Origin: Enterococcus_E cecorum_C | GTDB taxonomy: Bacteria > Bacillota > Bacilli > Lactobacillales > Enterococcaceae | DNA: 27,769 nucleotides | Assembly (NCBI RefSeq): GCF_052119425.1 | Contig: NZ_JBQKFH010000034.1 | Span: 1 to 27,769 of the forward strand | Reading direction: 5' to 3' | Notes under the pieces: model-generated | Databases searched by the model: none | Told to the model about the DNA's origin: nothing | Seen by the model: only the letters and a program-made list of their open reading frames with translations | In this document: piece after piece, positions 1 through 7,028 of the stretch | How the letters are laid out: each line of letters starts with the position of its first letter | Numbering within the stretch: position 1 is the stretch's first letter | Made by a program: the position numbers and the translations under genes

Positions 1-40
1 GGTTAACTCAGAAAAAAGTACGAAAATAGAATAAAGTAAG

Positions 41-84
41 AAACGCCCCTAAAAGCTTATGTATCAAGCATTAGGGGCGTTTTA
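41..84. terminator. Strong hairpin, probable bidirectional terminator
   Basis: A perfect 12-bp inverted repeat (AAACGCCCCTAA at 41-52, TTAGGGGCGTTT at 71-82) encloses an 18-nt loop. T-rich sequence follows on the plus strand (GTTTTA) and a looser T-rich run follows on the minus strand. It could end a plus-strand gene lying before the window, minus-strand transcription coming from rlmA, or both. Confidence 0.75.
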
Positions 85-457
85 CAATTAAATAACTGTA
101 AAACTCAGGATACTATATCACTCTCACTACTTCTTGGCAATAGAAAATTCAAAAAAACTTCAAATTTATCAAATATTTTTTCAAAAACAGCCCTAAACCC
201 CTAAAAAAATTAGGTAAAAGCTACAAATAATGTAGAAATCGTAAAAAATGAGCATTTGAACAGCTACTTCTTCAGTGTTAAATTGTACTATTTTTCAGTG
301 CAATTCAAACAATTTAAAATAGCAAATTTTGCTTTGTTTTGTGTTCCTTTTTTCGTGATTTTTCCAAAAATTTCACAAACTTTTCTTTTGTGAATTTCAC
401 AAATTTTGTTTGCTTACATTTTTTGAAAACCAATGATTCTTCTACTAGCAAAATTAG
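85..457. other. AT-rich intergenic region without a recognisable gene
   Basis: I see no convincing reading frame. The only structure noted is a cluster of TTTCACAAA words near 371-405, including an 8-bp inverted repeat (TTCACAAA at 372-379, TTTGTGAA at 387-394). It lies downstream of rlmA on the minus strand and could be a weak hairpin. There is no clear T-tract and no function is assigned. Confidence 0.6.
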
Positions 458-1306
458 CTAGCTTTTTTGACTCATCGCAACTAAGAGGTCTATCGTAATT
501 TTTTCAAGAGGGGATTGTTGTAAGGACTTCTTGATAACTGGGTCTACTTGCCATTCCAAAGGCGACATCTCCAATAAAGACAAGCGCAACTCTGCCGGAA
601 TATCAAAAGTATACTGCACCTTTTCAAATGTCGTATCAGGATAGGCTTGCAATAATTTTTCGACCACCGCTTTATTGGAATAATGCTGTTTACGCGCATC
701 ATTTGGATAAAAGGCTTGTCGCAACTCTTTTAGATAATGCTCACCAGGAATCACCTTTAACAACTTCCCACCAGGAGCCAGGATACGATCGAACTCGCGA
801 TAATTTGAAGGCGAGAAAATATTTAACAGCACATCAAAAGACTGATCGGCAAAAGGCAAATTAGTCAAGTCTGCCACACACCAAAACGCTTGATCAAATT
901 GTGTGTGATTACTTGCCTGATAAATCCCTTCTTTGGCAATATCAAACCCCACCGTCAATGCAGGTGTCACTTTTTGCGTTAATTTGGCCAAGAAACTCCC
1001 CTCACCGCAGCCAATATCCAGCACTTTTGCTTGGTTGAGATCTTTCGCTAAAACCTCAAGCAATGGATCATACATGCCACCTTGAATCATACGCGCGCGA
1101 TGGGCAAAAAGCTTGGCATCATAATCACTCTTTAGCTGCGACTTCAAAAAATAGAGCGTCCCTTTTTTAGAAAGATCAAAGCGATGATGCTGAGCACAAA
1201 CTAGCCCACTTTCTGTCGCTTGCATTTTTTCATGACAAATCGGACAAGCAAACACCTGCGCATGGGCCTCTAGAAAAAGTTTCGCGCGATCAATTTTCTT
1301 TAACAT
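458..1306 (-). CDS. rlmA: 23S rRNA (guanine-N1)-methyltransferase, RlmA family
   Basis: A protein of 282 aa. A zinc finger is visible near the N-terminus (C21, C24, C37, H41, in CPICHEKM and CAQHHRFDL). It is followed by a class I SAM-dependent methyltransferase fold with motif I LDIGCGEG at about 96-103. The layout, and the conserved block around 'LLEMSPLEW' in the C-terminal part, match RlmA. That family methylates N1 of a guanine in hairpin 35 of 23S rRNA: G745 for RlmA(I), G748 for the Gram-positive RlmA(II)/TlrB type. From sequence I infer the Gram-positive type but cannot prove the target base. The ATG follows a GGAAATAGGTGA ribosome site. In TlrB, methylation contributes to tylosin resistance; in other members it is housekeeping, and nothing nearby suggests a resistance role. 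It appears monocistronic, with its own promoter. Confidence 0.9.
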   Translation of the reverse strand: MLKKIDRAKLFLEAHAQVFACPICHEKMQATESGLVCAQHHRFDLSKKGTLYFLKSQLKSDYDAKLFAHRARMIQGGMYDPLLEVLAKDLNQAKVLDIGCGEGSFLAKLTQKVTPALTVGFDIAKEGIYQASNHTQFDQAFWCVADLTNLPFADQSFDVLLNIFSPSNYREFDRILAPGGKLLKVIPGEHYLKELRQAFYPNDARKQHYSNKAVVEKLLQAYPDTTFEKVQYTFDIPAELRLSLLEMSPLEWQVDPVIKKSLQQSPLEKITIDLLVAMSQKS

Positions 1307-1390
1307 TCACCTATTTCCTTTCTAAATTCAAAAAAACATTTTACAAATTTGCCGTATTTAAGCAAATTTTCTTAAAAAACCTACCTTCCA

Positions 1391-1420
1391 ACTATACCAC
1401 ACTGCCAAAGCCTCTAGCAA
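1391..1420 (-). promoter_or_regulatory. rlmA promoter
   Basis: On the minus strand there is a -35 TTGCTA (1415-1420), an 18-nt spacer, and an extended -10 TGgTATAGT (TATAGT at 1391-1396). This gives an untranslated leader of roughly 80 nt before the rlmA ATG. Confidence 0.55.
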
Positions 1421-1453
1421 TGTCCCCCAAGTATTTTCACCTATCTTTGCATG

Positions 1454-1489
1454 AAAAAAGCCTATCATTGACTTCAATCAAGATAAGCT
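1454..1489 (-). terminator. Terminator of the paiA-like gene
   Basis: Read on the minus strand: AGCTTATC-TTGA, loop, TCAA-(t)-GATAGGCT, then TTTTTT. It begins 8 nt after the acetyltransferase stop codon, and separates that gene from rlmA. Confidence 0.8.
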
Positions 1490-1496
1490 GTTCAAT

Positions 1497-2003
1497 TTAT
1501 AATTCTAGCTGATAAATATAGTCGGTTTGCGGATCATCTCCCATCCAAAACGTGTGGGCATCGATTTGGCGGAATCCATGCCGTTGGTAAAATTTTAACG
1601 CTTTTTCATTATGTTCCCAAACGCCTAGCCAAACTTTTTTCTTGCCTAACTTTCTCGCCTGATCTAGAGCAAAAGCGAATAACTCCTTGCCACAACCTTG
1701 ACCTTGGAAAGCTTGTTTGATATAAATCCGTTCCACTTCCAAGCTGTCCTCTTGCTGATATTCCGTTTGTGCCTCCGCTAAATTTAGCTTTAAAAATCCA
1801 GCAATTTCGCCTTCTTTTTCTAGAAAATAAAAGAATGAATGCGGCTGATTAAACTCTGCTGTTAGCTTCTCTACTGTCAAATTTCGTTCTAAATAATCTT
1901 GTAAATCTTTTGGCGTATTCACCGCAGCAAAAGTCTCAATAAATGTTTGCCGGCTAAGTTCACATAACACATCAATTTCTGACCTTTTTACTTCACGAAT
2001 CAT
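1497..2003 (-). CDS. GNAT N-acetyltransferase, PaiA-like
   Basis: A protein of 168 aa, the usual length of a single GNAT domain. The acetyl-CoA-binding motif A is visible as ERIYIKQAFQGQGCGKELF (about 90-109; Q-x-x-G-x-G core). WLGVWEHNEKALKFYQRHGF (about 125-144) is the typical motif B region, including the tyrosine that often acts as general acid. The N-terminal 'SRQTFIETFAAVNTPKDLQDYL' region and the WLGVWE and MGDDPQTD words closely resemble B. subtilis PaiA, a spermidine/spermine N-acetyltransferase. By family I infer polyamine acetylation; other small amines are possible. The ATG follows AAAAAAGGAG. The gene is transcribed alone, divergently from cutC. Confidence 0.8.
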   Translation of the reverse strand: MIREVKRSEIDVLCELSRQTFIETFAAVNTPKDLQDYLERNLTVEKLTAEFNQPHSFFYFLEKEGEIAGFLKLNLAEAQTEYQQEDSLEVERIYIKQAFQGQGCGKELFAFALDQARKLGKKKVWLGVWEHNEKALKFYQRHGFRQIDAHTFWMGDDPQTDYIYQLEL

Positions 2004-2032
2004 GATTTTGCTCCTTTTTTCTAATTAACAAC

Positions 2033-2061
2033 ATTATACTCAGTCTATTTCTCTTATTCAA
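2033..2061 (-). promoter_or_regulatory. Promoter of the paiA-like gene
   Basis: On the minus strand TTGAAT (2056-2061), a 17-nt spacer and a perfect TATAAT (2033-2038), about 30 bp upstream of the start codon. It lies back to back with the cutC promoter. Confidence 0.65.
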
Positions 2062-2092
2062 TCACCAATTTACAGCAAAATGCGCCAAAATA

Positions 2093-2101
2093 TGTTAGAA
2101 T
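2093..2101 (+). promoter_or_regulatory. cutC extended -10 promoter element
   Basis: TGtTAGAAT is an extended -10 element on the plus strand. No good -35 hexamer is found at 17-18 nt, which an extended -10 can tolerate. The start site would be near 2108, leaving a short leader before the cutC ribosome site. Confidence 0.45.
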
Positions 2102-2133
2102 ACCCAAGGAAGAATTTAGAAAGGAAGAAAAAC

Positions 2134-2784
2134 ATGTCTACTTTAATTAAAGAATTTTGTGCAGAAAACTATACGGATATCCCTCTAGCTATTCACCGCG
2201 GGGCTAAACGTATCGAGCTTTGTGATAATTTAGCAGTTGGTGGTACGACGCCAAGTACCGGGGTCCTAGAAGAAGCAATTAGTTATTGTAATGAAAAGCA
2301 AGTCCCTGTAATGGTCATGATTCGCCCACGCAAAGGACATTTTATCTATAATGATATCGACCTAAAAATCATGCATACTGACCTGATCGAAGCGAAAAAA
2401 CTCGGTGTCGATGGCGTGGTCTTTGGTTGCCTGACTCCAAGTAACTGGATTGACGAAGAGGCGATGGAAGAACTGATTGAAGTCGCAGAAGGTTTGCAGA
2501 TTACCTTCCACATGGCCTTTGACGAAATCCCTACCGAACGCCAATTTGAAGCCATTGACTGGTTAGCAGAGCACGGTGTCCATCGTATTCTTACCCATGG
2601 TGGTCCGATGAGTGAATCCATCTCAGACACTCTCCCACGCTTAAAAGAATTGATTGACTACGCAGCTGGTCGCATCACCATCTTACCAGGCGGACAAATC
2701 ACTTATGAAAACGCCGAAGAAATCGCTAGCGAACTCGGCATTCACGAACTTCACGGCACCAAAATCGTAAAACTCGCAGAATAA
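2134..2784 (+). CDS. cutC: Copper homeostasis protein CutC
   Basis: A protein of 216 aa. The family hallmarks are clear: EFCAENYTDIPLAIHRGAKR near the N-terminus, IELCDNLAVGGTTPS, VMIRPRKGHFIY, FGCLTP, FHMAFDEIP, RILTHGG and ILPGGQIT. CutC proteins have a TIM-barrel-like fold and bind Cu(I). In E. faecalis the gene is linked to copper tolerance, although its biochemical activity is still debated. The reading frame is open from 2080, but I choose the ATG at 2134. It follows AAAGGAAG at proper spacing and yields the family's N-terminus. The gene is monocistronic and ends in a strong hairpin. No other copper genes are nearby. Confidence 0.92.
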   Translation: MSTLIKEFCAENYTDIPLAIHRGAKRIELCDNLAVGGTTPSTGVLEEAISYCNEKQVPVMVMIRPRKGHFIYNDIDLKIMHTDLIEAKKLGVDGVVFGCLTPSNWIDEEAMEELIEVAEGLQITFHMAFDEIPTERQFEAIDWLAEHGVHRILTHGGPMSESISDTLPRLKELIDYAAGRITILPGGQITYENAEEIASELGIHELHGTKIVKLAE

Positions 2785-2795
2785 CCCAACCAACC

Positions 2796-2839
2796 AAACC
2801 AACCTCCCCAAACATCACTTAGCTTAGGGAGGTTGGTTT
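2796..2839 (+). terminator. cutC terminator hairpin
   Basis: A perfect 13-bp stem (AAACCAACCTCCC at 2796-2808, GGGAGGTTGGTTT at 2827-2839) begins 12 nt after the cutC stop. The T-tract is poor: directly after the stem comes a CRISPR repeat relic (TTTACATCATTCTC). It may also stop read-through from the minus-strand array into cutC. Confidence 0.7.
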
Positions 2840-3073
2840 ACATCATTCTCAAATTGTACTCTTAATGATTTGGTAATTAGAAATCCTAATTGCAGGATTA
2901 CTAATTGAAAAGAAAAAAGAACTATTATAGTAACATCATTCTCAAATACCTTACGTAGGTTAGTGGATTGTTATATCAATTAGGAAGCATTTTATATCAT
3001 ATCCTCCTCATAGGGATTGATTATCCAATATTATTCAATTAAGGACTATAATATAATAACATTATTCTAAAAC
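2837..3073 (-). repeat. Decayed CRISPR repeat relics beyond the array end
   Basis: At least three broken copies of the array repeat lie here, best preserved at the end that forms the 5' part of the crRNA repeat. TTTACATCATTCTCAAA is at 2837-2853, ACATCATTCTCAAA at 2933-2946, and a more diverged 36-nt unit ending ACATTATTCTAAAAC at 3038-3073. The last is exactly 30 nt (3074-3103) from the first recognisable repeat at 3104, which is the normal spacer length, so register is kept. A further faint copy (TTTATATCAT) is at 2991-3000. These mark the old, leader-distal end of the array. Confidence 0.75.
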
Positions 3074-3103
3074 CACAGTTTTTAACATTCACACCGCCGT
3101 TTC

Positions 3104-5113
3104 GTTAAGTAACCATATTGAATTACATCATTCTCAAACGAGTATGGTATACTAAGGATAGCGAAAATGATTAAGAACTATATTAATTTACATCATTCTC
3201 AAACCAGTCGGTTGAAGAATTAAAAGCATGGAAAGGTTAAGTAACCATATTAATTTACATCATTCTCAAACGGCTTTAAAGATTGCTATCAACTCGGTAT
3301 AGTTAAGTAACCATATTAATTTACATCATTCTCAAACACAGTTAAGGGCACGCTTAAAAGTGGTGCGGTTAAGTAACCATATTAATTTACATCATTCTCA
3401 AACAGCTACAAGTAAAGTCTTGTAATTGATAAGTTAAGTAACCATATTAATTTACATCATTCTCAAACAGCTTGTAAGTCAAGCGGACTTTCTTTCGGTT
3501 AAGTAACCATATTAATTTACATCATTCTCAAACAACGATTGCTTTTTCGTAAGGGTTTTTCTCGTTAAGTAACCATATTAATTTACATCATTCTCAAACA
3601 CCCTTTGGCCCTTGTTGACCATTCTTACCGTTAAGTAACCATATTAATTTACATCATTCTCAAACCCTTACTACTTAAGGATAATAGCCAACGAAGTTAA
3701 GTAACCATATTAATTTACATCATTCTCAAACCTATAACCTCTCTTTTCAAGAGTTTCCTTAGTTAAGTAACCATATTAATTTACATCATTCTCAAACGAT
3801 GACGCCTTTAACGCGATTAAGGTCGTAGTTAAGTAACCATATTAATTTACATCATTCTCAAACCTTATCAGATCCTGGTAGATACGATGATTAGTTAAGT
3901 AACCATATTAATTTACATCATTCTCAAACTGAGGATATGTGGCTTAAAGTTGCCGAATAGTTAAGTAACCATATTAATTTACATCATTCTCAAACAACAT
4001 TTGACTTTGATTTCAGCTAGTAAAAGTTAAGTAACCATATTAATTTACATCATTCTCAAACTAACGGAAAACCTACTTATCGTGTGACGCGTTAAGTAAC
4101 CATATTAATTTACATCATTCTCAAACACATGAATGTGTTAAATCTTGATTATGTCTGTTAAGTAACCATATTAATTTACATCATTCTCAAACCTTTGAAA
4201 ATTCTTCAGCAACTACTTCTTCGTTAAGTAACCATATTAATTTACATCATTCTCAAACTAGAAGATTTAGTCAATAATGCAAGAGAATGTTAAGTAACCA
4301 TATTAATTTACATCATTCTCAAACAGGCCAGCCGATTTTAGTCTTTTATACGTGTTAAGTAACCATATTAATTTACATCATTCTCAAACTTCAGTTTACC
4401 TATAATATAGTTGTCCATGTTAAGTAACCATATTAATTTACATCATTCTCAAACACGGTCAGAAGTTAATTGAGATAGATAATAGTTAAGTAACCATATT
4501 AATTTACATCATTCTCAAACGTCACTTAGTGGATTGCAAACGCGAGAAGCGTTAAGTAACCATATTAATTTACATCATTCTCAAACAGAGAGAACTTGTA
4601 ACACAAAAAGTTCCATGTTAAGTAACCATATTAATTTACATCATTCTCAAACAGTTTCATGCAAAATAATAAACCGATTATTGTTAAGTAACCATATTAA
4701 TTTACATCATTCTCAAACGGACAACTCCGTCTTTTTAGCGTAATCATTGTTAAGTAACCATATTAATTTACATCATTCTCAAACCTAATGAATGTAAAAC
4801 GCAAATTTGAAATTGTTAAGTAACCATATTAATTTACATCATTCTCAAACGGTAGTTTGGAAAATGAAACGAAAGATGCGGTTAAGTAACCATATTAATT
4901 TACATCATTCTCAAACCGTGTCATCTAAATAAGTTGTTTTCATTAGTTAAGTAACCATATTAATTTACATCATTCTCAAACTAGTCAAATTTAATATGCG
5001 TGGGTTGAAAGGTTAAGTAACCATATTAATTTACATCATTCTCAAACGCTATAGCCTTCTTCATTCACAAACGAACAGTTAAGTAACCATATTAATTTAC
5101 ATCATTCTCAAAC
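3104..5113 (-). CRISPR. Type II-A CRISPR array, 31 repeats and 30 spacers
   Basis: The repeats are 36 bp. In the transcribed (minus-strand) sense they begin GTTTGAGAATGATGTAAAT and end ATATGGTTACTTAAC. I count 31 copies: 3104, 3170 (35 nt), then from 3236 about every 66 bp to 5078-5113. By eye the 29 copies from 3236 on are identical. The first (3104-3139) has two substitutions and the second (3170-3204) has a 1-nt deletion plus changes, as expected at the leader-distal end. Spacers are mostly 30 nt, several are 29 and one (3205-3235) is 31. Orientation is set by the leader next to csn2, the decayed far end, and pairing of the tracrRNA with the 5' part of the minus-strand repeat. No two spacers looked identical. 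Confidence 0.98.
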
Positions 5114-5174
5114 CTCAAATTCAAAAATGAAGATGCCATCACACATCAAACAATATAGCCCTTAACTGATAATT
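5114..5174 (-). promoter_or_regulatory. CRISPR leader with ATTTGAG anchoring sequence
   Basis: Only 61 bp separate the csn2 stop from the newest repeat. On the minus strand the leader ends in ATTTGAG (5114-5120) immediately before the repeat. This is the leader-anchoring motif known from streptococcal type II-A systems, where Cas1-Cas2 inserts new spacers at that junction. Candidate -10 elements for the pre-crRNA are TATATT in the leader (5152-5157; weak TTACTA -35 at 5176-5181) and an extended TGgTATATT inside the end of csn2 (5205-5213). The actual promoter is not certain. Confidence 0.8.
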
Positions 5175-5846
5175 CTAGTAAATTTCAGAACCATCCACAT
5201 CAATAATATACCATTTATAAGAAAAAGAATAGTTTAATTGATAACTATTGATTAGCAATATTTTTATTTGTTCATATTTTGCAATCTTTTCAAGTTCTAC
5301 TAATTGATTTTCGGATAAAAAACTCGATAAATTAACAAAAATCAGTAATTTTTTTCTAAGTAATCTTTGGGATAATTGGACAAATGTAATTAATCTTTCA
5401 AAATAATTCGCATCTTGAAAGTCAAACTTAACTTGCATCATTTTTAATAAACTACTCACTTCAAGTTCTTCGCTATATTGAAGCGGATAATCATTACTTT
5501 CTGATATCCGCTCCATTAATTTCACCAACTCAGATTTCACAAAAACATACTCCTCGTATAACCCACCAGATTGAACGATATCTTTTATTTCCTTGAATAA
5601 CTCATTGATAAACTTCTTATCGTTATAGTCTATTTCTAAAGGTGATAGAATTAAACTCATATCTTTCTTAAATGATAAAATCTCATTTTCATCCGATAAT
5701 ACAAATTTTCCTTCATTACCAATTACTTGTTCTTGCAATTCTGTTATATAATTTAATAGTAATTCAGGAGATTCGATTATCCAAATACAACAAGTTTTAT
5801 CTTCAAAATCTATCTGCATATTAATATCAGGATGCACAATTTTCAT
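5175..5846 (-). CDS. csn2: CRISPR adaptation protein Csn2, type II-A
   Basis: A protein of 223 aa, close to the short Csn2 form (about 220 aa). Known Csn2 proteins form tetrameric rings that slide on double-stranded DNA ends and join Cas9, Cas1 and Cas2 during spacer capture. The sequence begins MKIVHPDINMQIDFEDKTC and is acidic and leucine/isoleucine-rich throughout. It ends with an 'IAKYEQIKILLINS' strand and a short tail. The call rests as much on position (last cas gene, before the leader) and length as on motifs, because Csn2 is poorly conserved. The ATG overlaps the cas2 stop by 4 nt, indicating translational coupling. Its presence classes the locus as II-A rather than II-C. Confidence 0.92.
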   Translation of the reverse strand: MKIVHPDINMQIDFEDKTCCIWIIESPELLLNYITELQEQVIGNEGKFVLSDENEILSFKKDMSLILSPLEIDYNDKKFINELFKEIKDIVQSGGLYEEYVFVKSELVKLMERISESNDYPLQYSEELEVSSLLKMMQVKFDFQDANYFERLITFVQLSQRLLRKKLLIFVNLSSFLSENQLVELEKIAKYEQIKILLINSYQLNYSFSYKWYIIDVDGSEIY

Positions 5847-6163
5847 AATATTACCAACCTTTGATCCGAGTCTAGTACTTCACTTTTATACTCACCAACA
5901 ATATATTCCATTTTTGAAAATTGCTTCTCAGTTACCGTTAGAAGTTGAACTAAGCCATCTTCTGGTCGATTTTTCTTTACTTGTTCCACGACAGCCTTTG
6001 CAGCACTTTCATTTAAAACCATTTTACAATAGACAGATTCTTGTAACATAATGAACCCATCTTTAATCAAAAATTTTCTAAAACTTCGGTAATCCCTTCG
6101 CTGTTCTAAACTTAGTACAGGAAGATCAAAAAAGACAAGTATACGCATAAATCTATAGCTCAA
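5843..6163 (-). CDS. cas2: CRISPR-associated endonuclease Cas2
   Basis: A protein of 106 aa. It shows the ferredoxin-like start RILVFFDLPVLSLEQRRDYR, with the metal-binding aspartate in 'FFDLP' (D13), then FRKFLIKDGFIMLQESVYCK. This is the usual Cas2 pattern for type II-A. Cas2 dimers bridge two Cas1 dimers in the spacer-integration complex; its nuclease activity is not needed for adaptation in studied systems. It overlaps cas1 by 11 nt and csn2 by 4 nt, within one operon. Confidence 0.96.
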   Translation of the reverse strand: MSYRFMRILVFFDLPVLSLEQRRDYRSFRKFLIKDGFIMLQESVYCKMVLNESAAKAVVEQVKKNRPEDGLVQLLTVTEKQFSKMEYIVGEYKSEVLDSDQRLVIL

Positions 6164-7028
6164 ATTGATAAAATTTTATAGCACTCACATTATTATCGCT
6201 TAATGCATCTAAAACACTCTTACAATAAATTTTAATTGCATTATTTAAGTATTGTTTTCGGCCATCAATATAAATTTCCTTATTTAATAAATCTATCAAG
6301 TCTGTTTTGTGTTCTTTAGTAAATTCATTAAATGGCAAGAATTTTAATACTCGTTGATCGACAATTGGACGAAAAGGTTCCATTAAATCACTAGACAAAT
6401 TAAATTGATTAAACATATTGTCATGAAATAATCCCACTTGTGTTAAATAGCCACAAGATACAATTTCTCTATTGACGGAGGATAACAGTATTGAATACCC
6501 ATAATTCAAAGCTGCATTTATCGCATTATCACCTGTTCTGGTGAAATCCATACCAAAAAGTGCATTAAAGTAGACTTTGGCAGCATGGCCTTCTCGATTA
6601 CTTTCATCGTTCCAAGTCATTTCTCGAACGTATTGATTTAAAAGTGAGGCTTCATCCTTTCCAAGCATTTGTAAGAGTTCTTTTTGTTTTCGTATTTTTT
6701 CTGTGACTATTTCCGTCCAAACCGCTTCTTTAATTTCTTTCTTCCATTGAATTTGTTGGCGAATTTTATTACTTGTATCATGACTACCATAATAAGAGAC
6801 TAGTTCTGATGACGGATTCCATTTTTCATCACAAAATATCACCTTTATTTTCTTTTTAGTCAGTTCAGCAAGCAGACAACAGGTAAGTGAAACAGCCGTT
6901 GATGCAATAATCAACGTGCTGATTTCACTAATATTTATTTCCGTTTTTTCTTTTTGTCTGACTACCATTCTCCCTAAACGATAATCTAATTTTGCAGGCT
7001 GAGAAATGACTATTACTCGCCAACTCAT
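6153..7028 (-). CDS. cas1: CRISPR-associated integrase Cas1
   Basis: A protein of 291 aa, the normal size for type II Cas1. The metal-binding active-site residues are in place: E146 (NREGHAAKVYF), H202 (GLFHDNMFNQFN) and E217 (DLMEPFRP). The N-terminal beta-domain begins SWRVIVISQPAKLDYR. Cas1 is the integrase that cuts the leader-repeat junction and joins prespacers. The start codon overlaps the cas9 stop (ATGA), so it is translated from the cas9 message. I see no frameshift or missing core residue. Confidence 0.97.
   Translation of the reverse strand: MSWRVIVISQPAKLDYRLGRMVVRQKEKTEINISEISTLIIASTAVSLTCCLLAELTKKKIKVIFCDEKWNPSSELVSYYGSHDTSNKIRQQIQWKKEIKEAVWTEIVTEKIRKQKELLQMLGKDEASLLNQYVREMTWNDESNREGHAAKVYFNALFGMDFTRTGDNAINAALNYGYSILLSSVNREIVSCGYLTQVGLFHDNMFNQFNLSSDLMEPFRPIVDQRVLKFLPFNEFTKEHKTDLIDLLNKEIYIDGRKQYLNNAIKIYCKSVLDALSDNNVSAIKFYQFEL

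Noticed and set aside
628..864. Plus-strand frame opposite rlmA
   Set aside because: Lies entirely within rlmA on the other strand, has no ribosome site and no protein-like features.
4534..4743. 69-aa frame within the CRISPR array
   Set aside because: The protein is just the translated repeat (LSNHINLHHSQT) recurring; it is an array artefact.
5175..5846. Csn2 replaced by a novel adaptation protein
   Set aside because: Sequence similarity is low by eye, but length, order, overlap with cas2 and position at the leader all match short-form Csn2.
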